Assembly: GCA_029938135.1 (NCBI GenBank)
Contig: JAPYOO010000005.1
Span: 1-48,439, forward strand
Length of the DNA stretch: 48,439 nucleotides
Origin: Bermanella sp.
Lineage (GTDB): Bacteria; Pseudomonadota; Gammaproteobacteria; Pseudomonadales; Oceanobacteraceae
Reading direction: 5' to 3'
Below are positions 42,254 to 48,439 of this stretch, in pieces. How positions within the stretch are numbered: position 1 is the stretch's first letter; every line of letters begins with the position of its first letter. The notes beneath the pieces were generated by a model, which searched no databases, was not told the origin of the DNA, and worked only from the letters and a program-made list of their open reading frames with translations. Both the position numbers and the translations under genes were made by a program.

Positions 42254-42280
42254 ACAGGTTTACACATAGTGTTAATCTGT
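42254..42280. promoter_or_regulatory. 27-bp imperfect palindrome, probable TetR operator
   Basis: Arms of 12 bp around a 3-bp centre match at 10 of 12 positions: ACAG-n-TT-n-ACAC, then ATA, then GTGT-n-AA-n-CTGT. It overlaps a TTGACA hexamer (42251-42256) in the region between the divergent tetR and RND genes. Size and place are those expected for a TetR-family repressor site controlling both directions. Confidence 0.7.
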
Positions 42281-42380
42281 AAACAAGCTCTTAATATGTA
42301 ATTAAGACTTACCCATATTTGCAACAGTCCCGTTAAACATGTGCATTTTGACCGACTATTGAGCTAACAATAGGCTAAGT

Positions 42381-42953
42381 ATGAGCAGTAACACTCGCCA
42401 AACAATCATTGATGGTGCCCGCGCCTGCTTTTTTAAGCACGGTTTTCGCGCCAGTAACATGTCGTTAATTAGCAAATTTGCCGGTTTCAGTCGCGTTACC
42501 TTGCATAAACACTTCAGAAATAAAGAGTGTGTATTTAGAGCGGTATGCACAGACTACCAAACAAACTGCATTAACGATTGCCAACCGATTTTAGCGCAAC
42601 ACTTTAGCTGTTGGGACATGATTGAGCAGATAACGGTTAGCTGGAACAAATCGGTTTTTGAAGAGGTATCTGACGACAGGGTATTAAGAGAGCTATTATT
42701 TGAAGCTTCCCAAGTGGCCCAAGATATTTTTGAGGATGCCAAAAAAGCCAACCGAGATATGCTTCAAGCTGTCTTGGAAAAAGGGTTAATAGACTCACAA
42801 ATCAGCTTGCAAGCCTGCCAACTAAATAGCGAGCAATTGGCCTCCATGATTGTGGCGTGTGTTAACGGCATTCGTAGCAACTACCCCAGAGAGCAAATAC
42901 GTTTAGCTTGCCAGCAACAATTAACGCTGCTTCGTCTGGCCACACAAATTTAG
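42381..42953 (+). CDS. TetR/AcrR-family transcriptional regulator
   Basis: A 190-residue regulator. The N-terminal helix-turn-helix (about 5-52) reads TIIDGARACFFKHGFRASNMSLISKFAGFSRVTLHKHFRNKECVF, shortened here only by its natural pattern of the TetR family. The rest is an all-helical ligand-binding domain. It is divergent from the RND efflux operon and separated from it by 216 bp with a good palindromic operator. It is therefore probably the local repressor of the pump, released when a pump substrate binds. The ligand is unknown. Confidence 0.92.
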   Translation: MSSNTRQTIIDGARACFFKHGFRASNMSLISKFAGFSRVTLHKHFRNKECVFRAVCTDYQTNCINDCQPILAQHFSCWDMIEQITVSWNKSVFEEVSDDRVLRELLFEASQVAQDIFEDAKKANRDMLQAVLEKGLIDSQISLQACQLNSEQLASMIVACVNGIRSNYPREQIRLACQQQLTLLRLATQI

Positions 42954-42970
42954 AGTGTTAATGGTAGCGT

Positions 42971-43696
42971 CTATTCACTAATCGAGTCTAAGGGTGCATT
43001 ACGCCTGGAACGATCGTAATAATCATTAAAGTACTGAAAGTATTCTGACAGTGCGCCCGCCGCTTTGGTTTGTTGATGAATAAGCAGTAATTCCATGGCG
43101 ACCTCGCATGTGCACAAATGAAATTCATCAGGGGCCTTGCGTAACTTGTACAAGCTATGACGCTGAGTGTTCAGCGGCAATATTGGCAGATGCTGTAAAT
43201 ACTTACTTAAGCGAAACATACGTCCAGCCTGGCGCCAGCTGCCGTCTAAAATAATAAAGACCGGTATTTTGCCATTCGTTTTCTCAACTTCACTCACCAC
43301 TCGATGAGCAATACCCTCACGATCCCCCGGGTAAATAATATGTGGCTGGTAGCGTGGATCCTTTAGCAACTCTAAAAACACTGGATCGGGCTCAGTACGA
43401 TGCCAATAAAAGCGTCGCGTCGATTCAGGTAAGCAATGCTCAATCAAGCGGCCCGTATTTGTGGGTTTATAACTTTCTTCTTTATGCATTAAAAGCCAAA
43501 TTTCCAATGGTGCACTAGGGTCTAGCGAATGGGCCTTAGTATATTGGCAAATACAGTATTTTTTAGCCAGCAAGCACACCTCGCAGCGTACCACTTTACT
43601 GCCCTTGGCTAAAAACGGTTTATTTTTGACTTGGGTTTTATACATCGGGGTGTCTATATAAGAGAGCTGCGTGGGCGTAATTGTAACAGGGATCAC
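42971..43696 (-). CDS. DTW-domain protein (tRNA-uridine aminocarboxypropyltransferase type)
   Basis: A 241-residue DTW-domain protein. Members such as E. coli TapT (YfiP) transfer the aminocarboxypropyl group of S-adenosylmethionine to uridine in tRNA (acp3U). The N-terminal cysteine cluster RCEVCLLAKKYCICQ and the core motif ILDGSWRQAGRM (the D-x-x-W signature, here DGSW) are visible, with LRKAPDEFHLCTCEV near the C-terminus. The GTG start at 43696 overlaps the TGA of the preceding gene, which suggests coupling, but it has no clear Shine-Dalgarno sequence. The ATG at 43645 is an alternative that would drop 17 residues. It is cytoplasmic. The position of the modified uridine cannot be read from sequence. 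Confidence 0.88.
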   Translation of the reverse strand: MIPVTITPTQLSYIDTPMYKTQVKNKPFLAKGSKVVRCEVCLLAKKYCICQYTKAHSLDPSAPLEIWLLMHKEESYKPTNTGRLIEHCLPESTRRFYWHRTEPDPVFLELLKDPRYQPHIIYPGDREGIAHRVVSEVEKTNGKIPVFIILDGSWRQAGRMFRLSKYLQHLPILPLNTQRHSLYKLRKAPDEFHLCTCEVAMELLLIHQQTKAAGALSEYFQYFNDYYDRSRRNAPLDSISE

Positions 43697-44076
43697 AGTC
43701 GCTGTGATTTTTTTAGTCTGTTGTGCACTGACACATGATAAAGCTTACTTAGAATGGGCCGCACTAAAGGAAGCGCAATAAGCCAAGCCAGCGGCTTAAG
43801 CCACAAAGTGTTATTCATTAAAATTATATAAGCATCTAATTCACTGACAACGTAAAGCGGTTTATTGGGTACCTCTATTTGTATATGCAGCTCTTTAAGG
43901 GCTTTTATAGGGTCTATACCCAGATCCCTTAGATGTTCATCTTTATGGGTGATATCTACCCACGTGACGTTTTTGGCTTGCTTACCCGCTATCGCCAAAT
44001 AGTTATCTCTATCTTTACGACAACGTCCACAAGAGCCGTCATAAAAGACATTGATTTTCGTGATGATTTTTTTCAT
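43693..44076 (-). CDS. DCC-family thiol-disulfide oxidoreductase-like protein (DUF393)
   Basis: A 127-residue protein of the DCC family. The name-giving motif is FYDGSCGRCRKD near the N-terminus (Asp, then CxxC). Later segments D-A-Y-I-I-L and LKPLAWLIALPLVRPILSKLYHVSVHNR are typical of the family. The CxxC suggests thioredoxin-like redox chemistry, though few members have been tested. I chose the ATG at 44076, with AGGG about 7 nt upstream, over a TTG six codons earlier. It overlaps the downstream DTW gene and shares its transcript. A strong palindromic hairpin separates it from the upstream aldehyde dehydrogenase gene. Confidence 0.88.
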   Translation of the reverse strand: MKKIITKINVFYDGSCGRCRKDRDNYLAIAGKQAKNVTWVDITHKDEHLRDLGIDPIKALKELHIQIEVPNKPLYVVSELDAYIILMNNTLWLKPLAWLIALPLVRPILSKLYHVSVHNRLKKSQRL

Positions 44077-44139
44077 GAAAGACCCTATGGTCAAGCAATA
44101 TAGTATTAAGTTTAGTTCAATTCATGCCCATAAATTCAA

Positions 44140-44167
44140 AAGGTCTTCAGCTTAAGCTGAAGACCTT
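44140..44167 (-). terminator. 28-bp perfect palindrome, probable terminator of the aldehyde dehydrogenase gene
   Basis: The 28 bp are exactly self-complementary (AAGGTCTTCAGCTT and its reverse complement). It lies 32 bp past the aldehyde dehydrogenase stop, and on the minus strand it runs into TTTTGAATTTAT. It stands before the start of the DCC gene on the same strand. Confidence 0.75.
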
Positions 44168-44199
44168 CCTTATTTTACATTACGATTTTGCGCGTTACA

Positions 44200-45948
44200 T
44201 TACAGCGCATAAGCAATGCGTTTCACGTTCATTAAATGACGATAGGTCACATTATCAGAGGTTGAACCGCCTCCTTGTGTACCACAACCCAACGTCCAAG
44301 AAAGCTCTAGGCCATTGGCAGCACCTATGCACCCTTGAGTTCCTGGGGTATTCACCAATATTCGACTTACATCTACCACCTGAGCAAACTGCTCTATAGT
44401 ACTGCTGTCGTCGCAATGAATAATAGCAGTATGACCCGCCCCTTCACCTTGCAAAATATTCTTGGCAAGAGATAAAGCCTGCTGTGTATCATCCATTACA
44501 CTTAAGGATAAAACGGGCGCCAATTTTTCTTTTAACAAAGGAGAGTGCAAGTTATCTTTTTCTACTGAAGCCAATATAAGCTTAATTTCATAATCACGTT
44601 CAATATTTAAGAAATGGCAGATGTCAGCAGCCGAACGTCCTACCCATTGAGCATCGAGACGACCTGATGAAAATACTTCATCCAATAAAATCTTCAGTTC
44701 ATAATCATTAAGTAGAGCTGCACCGCACTTCTGCGCTTGTTGAGTAAATTCATCTACTATACATCTATCCACTAGAAGGTTATTTTCTGAACCACACACA
44801 ATGCCATTATCAAAAGATTTACTGCCCACTACATCTTGCGCTGCTTTTTCTATATTGCTGTTGGCACAAATCCAAACCGGAGCATTACCTTTACCTACAC
44901 CTATTGCAGGTGTACCTGAAGTATAAGCCGACTTCACCATTGAAGGGCCGCCGGTTGCCAATATGAAATTCACATCCTTATGACTCATAAAAGCATTGGT
45001 TACTGCACGACTCGCCGGTAATTGAGGTGCTTGGATTAGATTTACTGGTGCACCGTGTTCTTGCAACACACTTTGAATCAACTGCACCGTTTTTAAACCT
45101 ACATCACGACCCTTACGATGAGAGCTCACCACTATGGCGTTTCGAGACTTCAAACAGCTTAAAAACTTAAACAGAATCGTCTCTACTGGGTTAGTAATTG
45201 GAATCATTCCAAATACAACGCCCATAGAAGTATTAATGCATTGAACGCCATTTTTCTTTTCAGAAATGGCACCAATACCGTCTTGGCCGATTAACGTTTT
45301 TGCCACTTCAATTGTGCCTAAACCAATCTTTAAAATTTTATTATCCCTAACACCCATTCCAGACTCTAGAACCGTTTGAGAAGCCAATTCATCGGCATGA
45401 TTATTTATTTCTATAGCCACATCGTTTATTAATTCGTCAATAAACGCTTCAGAAAAATCTTTCATTTTGTTATGAGCGTCGACTGCTTTGCTCATCATAA
45501 AATCTACCTCCGGAATGGAACTGCCCAATAACCCATCAATAGCAATACTTTCGTCTGATTCGGCATCGTTTTTAAAATAGGACGCCAATGCCATTTCATG
45601 AAATTCCGCCAAGGCCTTTTCATCTTTTAACATTTTTTTATACGCTGTTTGATTTAAAAACAAACAGCTCACTTCTCCACCACATACAACACTAAATGAG
45701 TATTTATTATTATTAAACAGCTCCTTAACGCCTATCAGTGAATTATGACTAAAGGTTTTTTTCAAGACAGCTTCTCTGCCTAATTCCGCGTCCTCCACAA
45801 GCCCATAAACATTACCTTTCAGTAAAATATAACAGCCAGCCGCGGCATCCATTTGTTTGAATAAAAACTCACCTTTAACAAAGCTTTTCTTTTGGAAGTA
45901 TTGCCTAACTGTTGCGCTTGAAGCTTGTGGTAAAGTACTGCTTAACAT
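44200..45948 (-). CDS. Fusion: cyclic-nucleotide-binding-like domain plus acylating aldehyde dehydrogenase
   Basis: A 582-residue protein. Residues about 1-125 resemble a cNMP-binding (CRP-like) beta-roll: KGEFLFKQMDAAAGCYILLKGNVYGLVE, then the LIGVKELFNNNKYSFSVVC strand-turn region and a following helix. Residues about 140-582 are an aldehyde dehydrogenase of the CoA-acylating type, like the N-terminal half of AdhE or EutE. Evidence is FGMIPITNP, the catalytic Cys385 in FDNGIVCGSENN, and the end GGSTSDNVTYRHLMNVKRIAY. It would interconvert an aldehyde and an acyl-CoA with NAD(H). The classical Arg of the cAMP phosphate-binding cassette is not obvious, so the ligand may differ. AAAGAA/GGAAAG precedes the ATG. 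The domain pairing is unusual and suggests direct ligand or membrane-signal control of the enzyme. Confidence 0.88.
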   Translation of the reverse strand: MLSSTLPQASSATVRQYFQKKSFVKGEFLFKQMDAAAGCYILLKGNVYGLVEDAELGREAVLKKTFSHNSLIGVKELFNNNKYSFSVVCGGEVSCLFLNQTAYKKMLKDEKALAEFHEMALASYFKNDAESDESIAIDGLLGSSIPEVDFMMSKAVDAHNKMKDFSEAFIDELINDVAIEINNHADELASQTVLESGMGVRDNKILKIGLGTIEVAKTLIGQDGIGAISEKKNGVQCINTSMGVVFGMIPITNPVETILFKFLSCLKSRNAIVVSSHRKGRDVGLKTVQLIQSVLQEHGAPVNLIQAPQLPASRAVTNAFMSHKDVNFILATGGPSMVKSAYTSGTPAIGVGKGNAPVWICANSNIEKAAQDVVGSKSFDNGIVCGSENNLLVDRCIVDEFTQQAQKCGAALLNDYELKILLDEVFSSGRLDAQWVGRSAADICHFLNIERDYEIKLILASVEKDNLHSPLLKEKLAPVLSLSVMDDTQQALSLAKNILQGEGAGHTAIIHCDDSSTIEQFAQVVDVSRILVNTPGTQGCIGAANGLELSWTLGCGTQGGGSTSDNVTYRHLMNVKRIAYAL

Positions 45949-46117
45949 TATTTCTTTCCGTAAATAGTTGATTGAAATTCACACATACAACCAAACTTTC
46001 CCTTGGGAATGTTGCTCATAACCCTTAGTCCATTTGGTTATAGTCTTTTACAGTCTAATACTTTACGGTTACAATCAATAGGAATTAATCTCAACTAAAA
46101 GTAGAAAAGGCTCACCC

Positions 46118-47332
46118 ATGGACAGGTTAAACCGGCGGGAAATAGAACACGTTTTAGGTATTTACCCTCCCTTCCGTGTGAAAGATATTATTGTCAACGG
46201 TGAACAAGAAACCTTGACGATTTTACTAGAAGAACAATCCACAAAAGTACGTGGAATATTCTCGACTACCAACAAAAAAGTTACGGGTAAAACTGTAAGT
46301 TGGCATCACAGTAAAACCGGGCGTTTTGATACTGTGATAAAGATTCAAGCGAGTGCCAATACATTTTCTAAGAGTCGAAATCTTAATCCCCCTGCTTTTT
46401 TGGGTGCGAAAGACGCTAAATATACTTACCAGTTACAACAAACAATTTTATTGGCGGCCTCTAAAAATCTTGATACTGAATCTATCTGCGCGTTAACAGG
46501 AATTAACCGTACATTAATCGCACAAATCATTAGTGATAATGAAAATGTCCAACAAGATCAGCAGCTTCAAAGCTTATTACCACTAGAAACGGATCCTATT
46601 TGGCGAGCCATCATTCAGCACGAAATTAGTTTTAAAACGAACTTATCTTCATTAAAGTTTTTAATTTCTCGCCTTGAATTGACCTACATTAATAACAAGC
46701 AAGACCCCAGTGTTTTACAGGACTCCGTCGCAACCTTACGTCAATTTTTTATTAAACACCGAACTCAACTTAAAAGTGAGTATGCTCAAATTGGCGTAAA
46801 TTTAGACCCTGTATCCCAAGTAGCCGACACCAAGAAAACCAAGAAGCGAGTATCGTTAACCGCCGAACACCCCATTTGGGATAATATCCTTACCGGTGAC
46901 ATAGATTTATTGAGTAAAAATATAGGCTTAAATCTGTATATCACACAGCTTAAGAGTCTGTATCGTAAAGACGAAAATAGTAATGAAGAAAAGCACCAAA
47001 TTGCCAAAGAGTTGCTTTTCTATTTAAAGAAAAATATGACCAAGCTTAAACCCGAGCTAGTATCCATTTCTCGTATTGTCGCTCAAATGGGATCCGTTAG
47101 TACACGTGCTGGGATTCCTGATGAAACACACCCAGTTTGGGCACGTTTACTCAATGGCGAGTTTATTATTGAGTCTAAGCAAATGGCCTTTAAGCTACTT
47201 TTGGTTAAGGCTCGCTCCAGCGATAATATAAAGGAGGCTGCCGAGCAAATAAGGCAGTACTTTACGCGTAACTCTCGTGTATTAGAAAACGAGTTACGCC
47301 AAATAGATCAACAATTTGCCATTGCCAGCTAA
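46118..47332 (+). CDS. Unrecognised protein with three ~65-residue repeats
   Basis: A 404-residue cytoplasmic protein that I cannot assign. Residues about 10-80 (LGIYPPFRVKDIIVNGEQETLTILLEE...) faintly recall the N-terminal domain of ISL3-type transposases, without its zinc cysteines. Residues 103-140 look like a helix-turn-helix (SICALTGINRTLIAQIISD). Three repeats follow, at about 159-225, 251-317 and 338-396. Each begins (D/H)P(I/V)W..(I/L)...(E/D) and ends with a helix of the form (F/Y)(F/L)..(H/N)...L..E(Y/L)..I. The repeats are helical. The next gene starts 9 bp downstream, so the two form an operon ended by a strong terminator. It could be a DNA- or protein-binding regulator; that is inference. 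Confidence 0.8.
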   Translation: MDRLNRREIEHVLGIYPPFRVKDIIVNGEQETLTILLEEQSTKVRGIFSTTNKKVTGKTVSWHHSKTGRFDTVIKIQASANTFSKSRNLNPPAFLGAKDAKYTYQLQQTILLAASKNLDTESICALTGINRTLIAQIISDNENVQQDQQLQSLLPLETDPIWRAIIQHEISFKTNLSSLKFLISRLELTYINNKQDPSVLQDSVATLRQFFIKHRTQLKSEYAQIGVNLDPVSQVADTKKTKKRVSLTAEHPIWDNILTGDIDLLSKNIGLNLYITQLKSLYRKDENSNEEKHQIAKELLFYLKKNMTKLKPELVSISRIVAQMGSVSTRAGIPDETHPVWARLLNGEFIIESKQMAFKLLLVKARSSDNIKEAAEQIRQYFTRNSRVLENELRQIDQQFAIAS

Positions 47333-47341
47333 GAGATTAAT

Positions 47342-48343
47342 ATGTCAAACGAAACTGTAAGCATTACAAGTAGTACCCTAGACTTAGCCTGTGTAATTGA
47401 AAAAATTGAAGCTGGGGAATTTTTAATTGTCGCTTGCGACCAAAGCACTCTTAGTCAACTACCCAGCGGCAACTGGATTGGCGGAAGCATTCCTTATTTT
47501 ATGGGGGATGATGGTGGTGTTGTGAGCCGTGACACTATATTTGTTCATACTATCTCGGGTTGTGCGCAGCCGCGTATCACCCCTTACGATGTTAATTCTA
47601 TCTCGCGTATCGCTCAAGATGCGCCCGACAATGGCTTCACCATAACCATCTTACCGGCTGGCTCAGATGTGCACAGTGAATACGCACAAAATTCGCCCAG
47701 TTTCCCCAATATGTTTTTCTCGCCAATAATTGGTTGGGTTGCGGGTGTTCATCTTGACGATGTGGCCAGTCAAAAGGCACAAACGGTGTTTGGACCCGGT
47801 GGCATGTTAATGGACGACAAAGCCGTGGCCATGCATGTTAGCTTGCCAGACAAACAATTCGCTAATATTCATATTGTAAATTTATTTGAGCAGGGTAATG
47901 GACCTAAAATTTCGTTTCCCAATACGGGCTTTAAAGTAGACACGTGTACAGTCGATGGCGCTGAAATGAACTTCACAGAGTTCCTTGCCAAGAATAATAT
48001 CGATACACGCTTACCGTTAGTGGCCGATTACAACGGTATTAATGTCAATGTGAGTGTGCAAAATATCAACAACACAGATGTAGATTTATACGCTCCCGTA
48101 TTTAGCGATGTAGAATATCAATTTGCCAACCCTGTGCCTGATTATGTAGAGGCCTTTAATCAAGCTATTAGCACTGAGGAATCTGACAGCTCTGCATTCA
48201 GCTGCAACTGCATACTAAACTTTTTGTATTCCGAATTAGAGGGTAAAAAAACCGGCGCCTTAACTGGCCCCATTGTATTTGGTGAGGTGGCCTATCAGCT
48301 GCTAAACCAAACATTGGTTTATATGACACTTGAAAATCAGTAA
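47342..48343 (+). CDS. Unrecognised cytoplasmic protein, partner of the three-repeat protein
   Basis: A 333-residue protein that I do not recognise with certainty. It has no signal peptide or membrane helix. The N-terminal segment LIVACDQSTLSQLPSGNWIGGSIPYFMGDDGG is well-formed and looks like a conserved core; it recalls small conserved DUF families with FIST-like features. It also has FFSPIIGWVAGVHLDD, VFGPGGMLMDDKAVAMHVSLP, and a cysteine pair FSCNCILNFLYSELEGKK near the C-terminus. That last stretch resembles the C-terminal part of FIST sensory domains (CNCILNFLYSELEG, then TGPIVFGEVAY). A ligand-sensing role is therefore possible. It starts 9 bp after the repeat protein, with AAGAGA upstream. 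Confidence 0.78.
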   Translation: MSNETVSITSSTLDLACVIEKIEAGEFLIVACDQSTLSQLPSGNWIGGSIPYFMGDDGGVVSRDTIFVHTISGCAQPRITPYDVNSISRIAQDAPDNGFTITILPAGSDVHSEYAQNSPSFPNMFFSPIIGWVAGVHLDDVASQKAQTVFGPGGMLMDDKAVAMHVSLPDKQFANIHIVNLFEQGNGPKISFPNTGFKVDTCTVDGAEMNFTEFLAKNNIDTRLPLVADYNGINVNVSVQNINNTDVDLYAPVFSDVEYQFANPVPDYVEAFNQAISTEESDSSAFSCNCILNFLYSELEGKKTGALTGPIVFGEVAYQLLNQTLVYMTLENQ

Positions 48344-48365
48344 TTAATTCCTAAATTACGTTTAT

Positions 48366-48399
48366 AAAAGCCCATAAGGTCATTCCTTTTGGGCTTTTT
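48366..48399 (+). terminator. Rho-independent terminator after the final gene pair
   Basis: A 9-bp outer stem (AAAAGCCCA with TGGGCTTTT) plus inner AAGG/CCTT closes over TCATT, 23 bp past the stop, with T-rich 3' side. It ends the two-gene operon. The remaining 40 bases of the window show nothing. Confidence 0.92.
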
Positions 48400-48439
48400 A
48401 CATTCTTCTACACAGACAAAATCATTTCATCATTTTACC

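Noticed and set aside
43646-43696. Starting the DTW protein at the internal ATG (43645)
   Set aside because: Not excluded, but the GTG overlapping the upstream stop suggests translational coupling, and neither start has a clear Shine-Dalgarno sequence, so the longer form was kept.
1-48439. Search for tRNA genes, CRISPR arrays, transposases, prophage and toxin-antitoxin genes
   Set aside because: None seen by eye. The three-repeat protein has only a faint ISL3-like start and no transposase catalytic region.

Overview
The window looks like a chromosomal segment of a free-living, probably marine gammaproteobacterium of the Oceanospirillales type (Bermanella/Oleispira/Marinobacter-like). This is judged from protein resemblance (DUF416/YjaG, TrhP, MltC-like, CrbS/CrbR-like, DcaP-like porin, TRAP transporter, poly-3-hydroxybutyrate chemistry) and a moderately low GC content. 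No tRNA, rRNA, CRISPR array, integrase or insertion sequence was seen.

Region 1 (63-9025, all minus strand) is a tight nine-gene operon: a coiled-coil secreted protein, three TPR-type exported proteins (two of them lipoproteins), a small secreted protein, an ExbB/MotA/TolQ-type channel, two ExbD/TolR-type proteins and a TonB-like protein with a C-terminal AgmX/PglI-type domain. It resembles a reduced version of the Myxococcus Agl-Glt energised envelope machinery. Region 2 (9187-15684, minus) holds a CoxE-like VWA protein with a MoxR ATPase, a class II glutamine amidotransferase (YafJ type), a very acidic-tailed membrane VWA protein, and a three-TM protein with a possible YLATT domain. Region 3 (15969-21699, plus) has a DUF416 protein, a small exported protein, the tRNA hydroxylation protein TrhP, an MlaC/periplasmic-binding-protein fusion, an MltC-like transglycosylase without a lipobox, and a lipoprotein.

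Region 4 (21751-37912) reads as a 3-hydroxybutyrate (3HB) utilisation island. It encodes a 3HB-oligomer hydrolase lipoprotein, a DctPQM TRAP transporter, an AlkK-like acyl-CoA ligase, a CrbS-like transporter-sensor hybrid kinase, a CrbR-like LuxR response regulator, a DcaP-like porin and 3HB dehydrogenase. An orphan periplasmic binding protein lies nearby. A shared 13-bp motif (consensus ACYWWWGRAGGRK) lies 60-130 bp upstream of six of these genes, and I propose it as the operator of the response regulator. The inferred pathway is oligomer hydrolysis, passage through porin and TRAP transporter, oxidation to acetoacetate, and CoA activation, under control of the CrbSR-like pair.

Region 5 (37970-48399) has an RND efflux pair with a divergent TetR regulator and a clear 27-bp operator palindrome. 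It also has a DTW-domain tRNA modification protein, a DCC-family protein, and a cNMP-binding-domain/acylating aldehyde dehydrogenase fusion. Last come two unrecognised genes, the first built from three copies of a ~65-residue repeat, closed by a strong terminator.

All reading was by eye. Family assignments rest on motif recognition and remembered sequences, not on database searches.
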